From NCBI GenBank assembly GCA_958296005.1, contig CATQHQ010000002.1:62001-126000 (forward strand): a DNA stretch of 64,000 nt, read 5' to 3'. The notes below the pieces were generated by a model. It was not told where the DNA came from. It did no database searches and was given only the letters and a program-made list of their open reading frames with translations. The stretch's first letter is position 1; the number at the start of each line of letters is the position of its first letter. The position numbers and the translations under genes were made by a program. The DNA is from Longimicrobiales bacterium. GTDB taxonomy: Bacteria > Gemmatimonadota > Gemmatimonadetes > Longimicrobiales > Gaopeijiaceae. Below are positions 60,335 through 64,000 of this stretch, piece by piece.

Positions 60335-61429
60335 CTACCCTCCGTGCTCCTCGGCTTCCAACTCCTCGCCAAAGGAGTAGGCGTCCACCCAGGCGTCGAG
60401 GGCTTGGGTATCGTGGCGGTGGAAGCGCGTGGTGCCGTCTCGTCGCTCCACGACCAGAACGTCCTCGGGCTCGAAGGAGTCCAGGAACGTGGCGGACTGG
60501 GTGGCCGCGATGATCTGGGTGTGTTCTCGGGCCTGCCGAAAGAGGGACGCCACAACGTCCAGCGACTGGGGGTGAAGTCCCATCTCGGGCTCGTCCACAA
60601 CCGTCAGGAGCGGTATCGATTCGTGGGGCTGGAGGAGGAGGCAGACCAAGCAGATCGCCCGGAGCGTGCCGTCCGAGAACTGCTGGGGACCGAAGACCGC
60701 GCCGGAGTCGCGGTGCCGCCAGTTGAGGTAGATGTTGCGGGACTCGCGGGGCGTCAGCTCGAAGTCGTCGAAGAAGGGGGCCAGTCGGCGCACGTGCTCG
60801 ACGATCCGCTCGTAGACCGGGGTCCGTTCCTGCCTCAGCCGGTACAAGACGGCCGGCAGGTTCGCGGCGTCGGGCATGATCCAGCGGTTGTCGCCCAAGA
60901 AGCAGCGCTGCCGGACGCGGGCCCCCGGCGACATGTCGTGGAAGTTGAAGACCCGGCACCGGTTGAGCAGGTACCGGATCGTCTTGGCGGTAACGTCCTG
61001 CTCGTCGGCCTTCTGTCCGATCCGCGTCTCGGGGTGGCCGGCGCCCAGATGCACCACCTTCGGGCTTGGGTAGCCCACTTGGTGGAAGACGAGGGTCTCC
61101 TCCGAGAACATCATGGTGTCCCCGGCGACGCGGGCCAGCTTCATCACGTAGGTGTCGGTGCCGTTCTCCACCTCGAACTGGAACTCCAGTTCCATCTGGG
61201 GGACTTGCTCGGGACCGTAGTGGAGGTTGGCGCCGGCGCGGCCCGTTACGTGCAGATACTGCTGAAGGCGCCGGCCCATCATCTCGTTGATGAGCCGAAA
61301 GCAGGCGACGACGTTGCTCTTGCCGACGCCTGCCGGGCCGATCATGACGTTGAGGTCGCGCAAGTCCAGGGTGGTCTCGCGGATGGAGCGAAAGCCACGG
61401 ATCGAAAGCCGTCTCAACTTTGGTTTCAT
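60335..61429 (-). CDS. AAA (RecF/OLD-like) ATPase
   Basis: 364 residues from ATG 61429 with AGGAGAG 8 bases upstream. The start LRRLSIRGFRSIRETTLDL and Walker A VMIGPAGVGKSNVVACF mark the AAA_21/COG4637 group. The signature-like segment is QQFSDGTLRAICLVCLLLQ, Walker B LLTVVDEPEMGLHPQSL, and AATQSATFLDSFEPEDVLVV supplies the switch region. Such ATPases often pair with RloB- or DUF4276-type partners in defence loci; none is adjacent here, so its role may be different. Its 5' leader contains unusual interlocked inverted repeats. Confidence 0.8.
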   Translation of the reverse strand: MKPKLRRLSIRGFRSIRETTLDLRDLNVMIGPAGVGKSNVVACFRLINEMMGRRLQQYLHVTGRAGANLHYGPEQVPQMELEFQFEVENGTDTYVMKLARVAGDTMMFSEETLVFHQVGYPSPKVVHLGAGHPETRIGQKADEQDVTAKTIRYLLNRCRVFNFHDMSPGARVRQRCFLGDNRWIMPDAANLPAVLYRLRQERTPVYERIVEHVRRLAPFFDDFELTPRESRNIYLNWRHRDSGAVFGPQQFSDGTLRAICLVCLLLQPHESIPLLTVVDEPEMGLHPQSLDVVASLFRQAREHTQIIAATQSATFLDSFEPEDVLVVERRDGTTRFHRHDTQALDAWVDAYSFGEELEAEEHGG

Positions 61430-61449
61430 GAGGCTGCTCTCCTATTCAT

Positions 61450-61501
61450 CAGTGTCATTAGGACAAGTGCCAATGGGACACTGGACACTAAGCACCATTG
61501 G
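61450..61501 (-). promoter_or_regulatory. Interlocked inverted repeats in the leader of the AAA ATPase gene
   Basis: CAGTGTC (61450-61456) pairs with GACACTG (61477-61483), and CCAATGG (61470-61476) with CCATTGG (61495-61501). The arms alternate exactly as in an H-type pseudoknot with two 7-base-pair stems and no gap between the middle arms. It lies 21-72 bases before the ATG. It may be an RNA fold controlling translation or two overlapping operators. Confidence 0.45.
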
Positions 61502-61610
61502 GGCGGCTGGACAACCCGCCGGACCTCCCGAACCAAGCCGAACGCTCTCGCCGGTGCCGCCGCGGCCGGTACCCTACGTCCGGCGTCGGGTGCAGCGCCG
61601 GAAGTTGAGG

Positions 61611-61997
61611 CTAGTAGAGGGGCTCGGGGCCGGCTTCCAGCTCCCTCACCAAGGTCAGGATTGCCGCCTGGGGAACGACCAGATACCGCGTCCCCTCGAA
61701 GCTGATCTCCACGGCGGCCTTGCGGAAGAAGATCGCGAAGTCGCCCGCTTGCGCCTGCACTGGCAGGTAGCGGGCCTCGCTGGAGCCGATCTTCCACGGC
61801 TCGTCGTCCAGGTCGGCAGGTGCCCCGATTGGCGTGCCAGGGCCCGTCGCCAGGACCCGTCCCCCTTGGACCGACTGCTTGTCCACCGCCGACGGCGGAA
61901 GGTAGAGGCCGACCTTGGTCCGCTCCTCGCCTTCTTCCGGTTCGATCAGCACCCGGTCGCCGACGACGATCAGCTGCTTCTTGCTCTGTCCGTCCAC
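61611..61997 (-). CDS. GroES-like co-chaperone family protein
   Basis: 128 residues, longer than GroES (about 97). GDRVLIEPEEGEERTKVGLYLPPSAVD and GRVLATGPG match the Cpn10 fold, and AGDFAIFFRKAAVEISFEGTRYLVVPQAAIL its second half. An insert near residues 55-85 (GAPADLDDEPWKIGSSEARYLPVQ) replaces the usual short link. No groEL is next to it. It could be a divergent partner of a chaperonin elsewhere, or a Cpn10-fold protein with another job. It starts 55 bases after the aminotransferase stop. Confidence 0.8.
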   Translation of the reverse strand: MDGQSKKQLIVVGDRVLIEPEEGEERTKVGLYLPPSAVDKQSVQGGRVLATGPGTPIGAPADLDDEPWKIGSSEARYLPVQAQAGDFAIFFRKAAVEISFEGTRYLVVPQAAILTLVRELEAGPEPLY

Positions 61998-62052
61998 TCG
62001 AGTCCCCTCCGGGTCGGCTGCCGTCGTTCAAGAAAAGTTGCGCCGGAGCCCG

Positions 62053-63174
62053 TCATGACGTCAACACGGCGTCGGCCAGAGCACTCGCCACATGACGGAT
62101 CGACGCGGCCGGGAGCTCGGGGAAGACGGGCAGCGCCAGGACCCGGGCGGCCGCTCTCTCGCTGACCGGGAGGTCTCCCGGCGCGTAGCCTAGATCGGCA
62201 AAGCACTCCTGCAAGTGAAGGGGCACTGGGTAGTAGACGGCGGTGCCTACGCCGGCCGCGGCGAGACGATCCTTGACCAGGTCGCGATCGGCCACCTGAA
62301 CCACGAACTGGTTCCAGACGTGCCGTCCGGGCGTCTCGTGGGGCAGCGCGATGCGGGCTCGGGCGTCGTCGGGCAGCTCGCCGACGAGACGGCGATACAA
62401 GGCGGCGTTGCGCCTCCGGGCGTCGGTCCAGCCGTCCAGGTGGGGCAGCTTGGCCAGCACGACCGCCGCCTGCAGGGCGTCCAGGCGGAAGTTGCCTCCG
62501 ACGGTCCTGTGGTGGTACTTGCGTTGCTCGCCGTGGACCCGGAGGGTCTTGAGCTTGGCGGATCGGGCCGGGTCGTTGACGGTGACGATGCCGCCGTCCC
62601 CGTAGGCGCCCAAGTTCTTGGTGGGGAAGAATGAAAAGCAGCCGTAGTGGCCGACGGAACCCGCCCGCCGGCCGTCGCGTTCCGCGCCGATCGCTTGGGC
62701 CGCGTCCTCGATGACCACCAGGCCGCGACGGTCGGCGATCTCCATGATCGGCGCCATCTCCGCCATCTGGCCGAAGAGGTGGACGGGCACCACGGCCCGG
62801 GTCCGGGGCGTGACCTTCGCTTCGATCTGGGCGGGGTCGATGTTGAAGGTGGACGGATCGATCTCCACGAAGACGGGCGTGGCGCCCAGGCGAGCGACAA
62901 CCCCTGCGGTAGCGAAGAAGGTGAACGGCGTCGTGACGACCTCGTCGCCGGCACCGATCCCTTCGGCCATGAGGGCCAAGAGCAGAGCGTCGGTGCCGGA
63001 GGAGACGCCTACGCCGTGGTCGCAGCCGCAGTAGGCGGCGACCGCTTCCTCGCAAGCCTCCACAACGGGACCCAATACGAAGCGCTGGGAGGCGACTACG
63101 CCGGCGATCGCGCCGTCGATCTCGTCCTTGACGGCTGCGTACTGCGGCTTCAGGTCCAGCAGGGGCACGTTCAT
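62053..63174 (-). CDS. DegT/DnrJ/EryC1/StrS family PLP aminotransferase
   Basis: 373 residues from ATG 63174. MNVPLLDLKPQYAAVKDEID is the classic start of sugar aminotransferases; GVSSGTDALLLALMAEGIG, VVTTPFTFFATAGVVARLGA, VVIEDAAQAIGAERDGR and GCFSFFPTKNLGAYGDGGIV follow, the last with the PLP lysine. GNFRLDALQAAVVLAKLPHLD and YPVPLHLQECFADLGY finish the pattern. It transfers an amino group to a keto sugar for surface glycan or nucleotide-sugar synthesis. Confidence 0.92.
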   Translation of the reverse strand: MNVPLLDLKPQYAAVKDEIDGAIAGVVASQRFVLGPVVEACEEAVAAYCGCDHGVGVSSGTDALLLALMAEGIGAGDEVVTTPFTFFATAGVVARLGATPVFVEIDPSTFNIDPAQIEAKVTPRTRAVVPVHLFGQMAEMAPIMEIADRRGLVVIEDAAQAIGAERDGRRAGSVGHYGCFSFFPTKNLGAYGDGGIVTVNDPARSAKLKTLRVHGEQRKYHHRTVGGNFRLDALQAAVVLAKLPHLDGWTDARRRNAALYRRLVGELPDDARARIALPHETPGRHVWNQFVVQVADRDLVKDRLAAAGVGTAVYYPVPLHLQECFADLGYAPGDLPVSERAAARVLALPVFPELPAASIRHVASALADAVLTS

Positions 63175-63289
63175 GCGGTGGAAGCTACAGCGGCGGGGCG
63201 GCACCGACGAAGCGGAGGGCACTCTCTTCCCGCCGCGGCAGAGGACCCCGACCCGAGCGAGGCCGGGGCCCTCCCTTTAGGCCCGCTAG

Positions 63290-63811
63290 CTAGCCAAGCC
63301 GAGTGCTAGCCGACGACGGCGCCGCTGTGACCCGCGACTCGTCGTCTTCGGGCTCGTCGTCGTCCTCTCCCGTGGGGCACAGCGCGCGCCAGCTGTTCGG
63401 CGCGTCTTCGGCCGGATGGTAGAGAACGAAGATGCCTCCGTTCCGGCACACGTCCTCCCGAAGCGCCGTGGCCATGCACTGCCGGAAGGCGTCGAGGTCG
63501 CGCCGGTTGGTCGCGTCTTCGATCGTGCAGACGGCCTGGGTCGCGTTGATCGCGTCCTGGGGAGTCGCCGAGCCCCCGTCCAGCTCCCCGAGCACGTAGG
63601 ATCGGTCTTTGCCGGCGAAGGTGATCTTCACGGCGCCGTTCATCTTCTGCGCTGCCGCGAAGATCGTCGTCCAGGGGTTGGCGACGGTCTCGGGGCCTTG
63701 CGGTTCCGGTCGGTGAGTTTTGGTGGGCGAGCCGTCGTCGCAGGCGACGACCAGCACGGCCAGCGTCAGCGCGGCGAAGACCGCGCGTCCGATGGAAGTG
63801 TATCGGTCCAT
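63290..63811 (-). CDS. Hypothetical lipoprotein
   Basis: 173 residues from ATG 63811, preceded by CAGGAG. A lipobox ends VVAC. The mature part includes WTTIFAAAQKMNGAVKITFAG, a cysteine in TQAVCTIEDATNRRDLDAF and an acidic tail (TGEDDDEPEDDESRV). Three more cysteines (RQCMAT, DVCRNG, ALCPTG) could form disulfides. No named family is recognised. It is 115 bases upstream of the aminotransferase. Confidence 0.6.
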   Translation of the reverse strand: MDRYTSIGRAVFAALTLAVLVVACDDGSPTKTHRPEPQGPETVANPWTTIFAAAQKMNGAVKITFAGKDRSYVLGELDGGSATPQDAINATQAVCTIEDATNRRDLDAFRQCMATALREDVCRNGGIFVLYHPAEDAPNSWRALCPTGEDDDEPEDDESRVTAAPSSASTRLG

Positions 63812-63942
63812 GGTTTGCTCCTGACGAAAGAGTTCCGACCGCTTCGCCCGCCGGCCGTGGCGAGCGTGCGCCCGGAGTCGTACTGATGCGTACCCTTGGC
63901 CTGGAGCTAGGTTCCATCTCATGGATTTGGAGCGTCGCCGGT

Positions 63943-64000
63943 CTACCCGAAGAGCGTTCCCTGGGCCATCCGCCCCTGTTCCAGCACCAGGAGCCTGCGC
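63943..64000 (-). CDS. C-terminal tail of a gene cut by the window edge, possibly an ABC ATPase
   Basis: The minus strand reads RRLLVLEQGRMAQGTLFG then a TAG stop. The RLLVLEQGRM phrase resembles the end of ABC ATP-binding proteins (D-R-x-x-V-L-x-x-G-R). Only 18 residues are visible, so the assignment is weak. Confidence 0.35.
   Translation of the reverse strand, partial: RRLLVLEQGRMAQGTLFG

Overview
The window is GC-rich bacterial chromosome with dense coding and many secreted proteins. The mix suggests a Gemmatimonadota-like bacterium, possibly a marine or sponge-associated lineage such as Palauibacterales: a type III glutamine synthetase, sortilin-type propellers, a DUF5916 outer-membrane protein, LVIVD and NHL propellers, many lipoproteins, and a giant cadherin-like autotransporter. 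That placement is an inference from gene content only; no rRNA gene is present.

Layout. 1-7,700: two-subunit aconitase X, two lipoproteins, glutamine synthetase III, and a DUF234-type ATPase whose P-loop has decayed. 7,721-15,142: a 2,473-residue autotransporter-like adhesin with ten ~127-residue repeats, five cadherin-like repeats and a C-terminal beta-barrel. 15,170-23,600: an accessory region of lower and patchy GC. It holds two copies of an Rpn-type nuclease gene with its flank (one broken by a stop codon), an intact M20 amidohydrolase and a doubly deleted remnant of it, the C-terminal endonuclease part of a type III-like restriction enzyme, a decayed DNA methyltransferase, a scrambled multicopper oxidase remnant, a dienelactone hydrolase fragment, and an intact ATPase/TOPRIM gene pair that looks like a defence system. 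23,605-38,602: a multicopper oxidase, an MT-A70 methyltransferase wedged into the same operon, LVIVD, HupE-like and PHP-domain proteins, DUF5916, a hydrolase, a sortilin-like propeller, and an NHL lipoprotein. 38,784-46,199: a second M20 hydrolase, a stand-alone ABC membrane domain with two small genes, then an overlapping S58 peptidase / SSS symporter / trans-3-hydroxyproline dehydratase operon, then a small lipoprotein. 46,213-51,572: a sugar operon (two TIM-barrel isomerases, MFS, Gfo/Idh/MocA, DUF1080). 51,628-55,915: two paralogous metzincin-like proteases around a small outer-membrane-type protein. 55,939-64,000: tRNA-Pro(GGG), a tight operon (AAA ATPase, homocysteine methyltransferase, two FtsX-type permeases, ABC ATPase), a GroES-like protein, a DegT aminotransferase, a lipoprotein and a gene tail.

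How it fits together. Secreted metalloproteases, peptidases, amidohydrolases and two unrelated 3-hydroxyproline dehydratase families (aconitase X and the proline-racemase fold) suggest feeding on protein or collagen-like material. The sugar operon resembles 3-keto-glycoside breakdown. The 15-24 kb region is an actively rearranging stretch where defence genes sit among shuffled pieces of neighbouring genes. All functions are read from sequence motifs without database searches.
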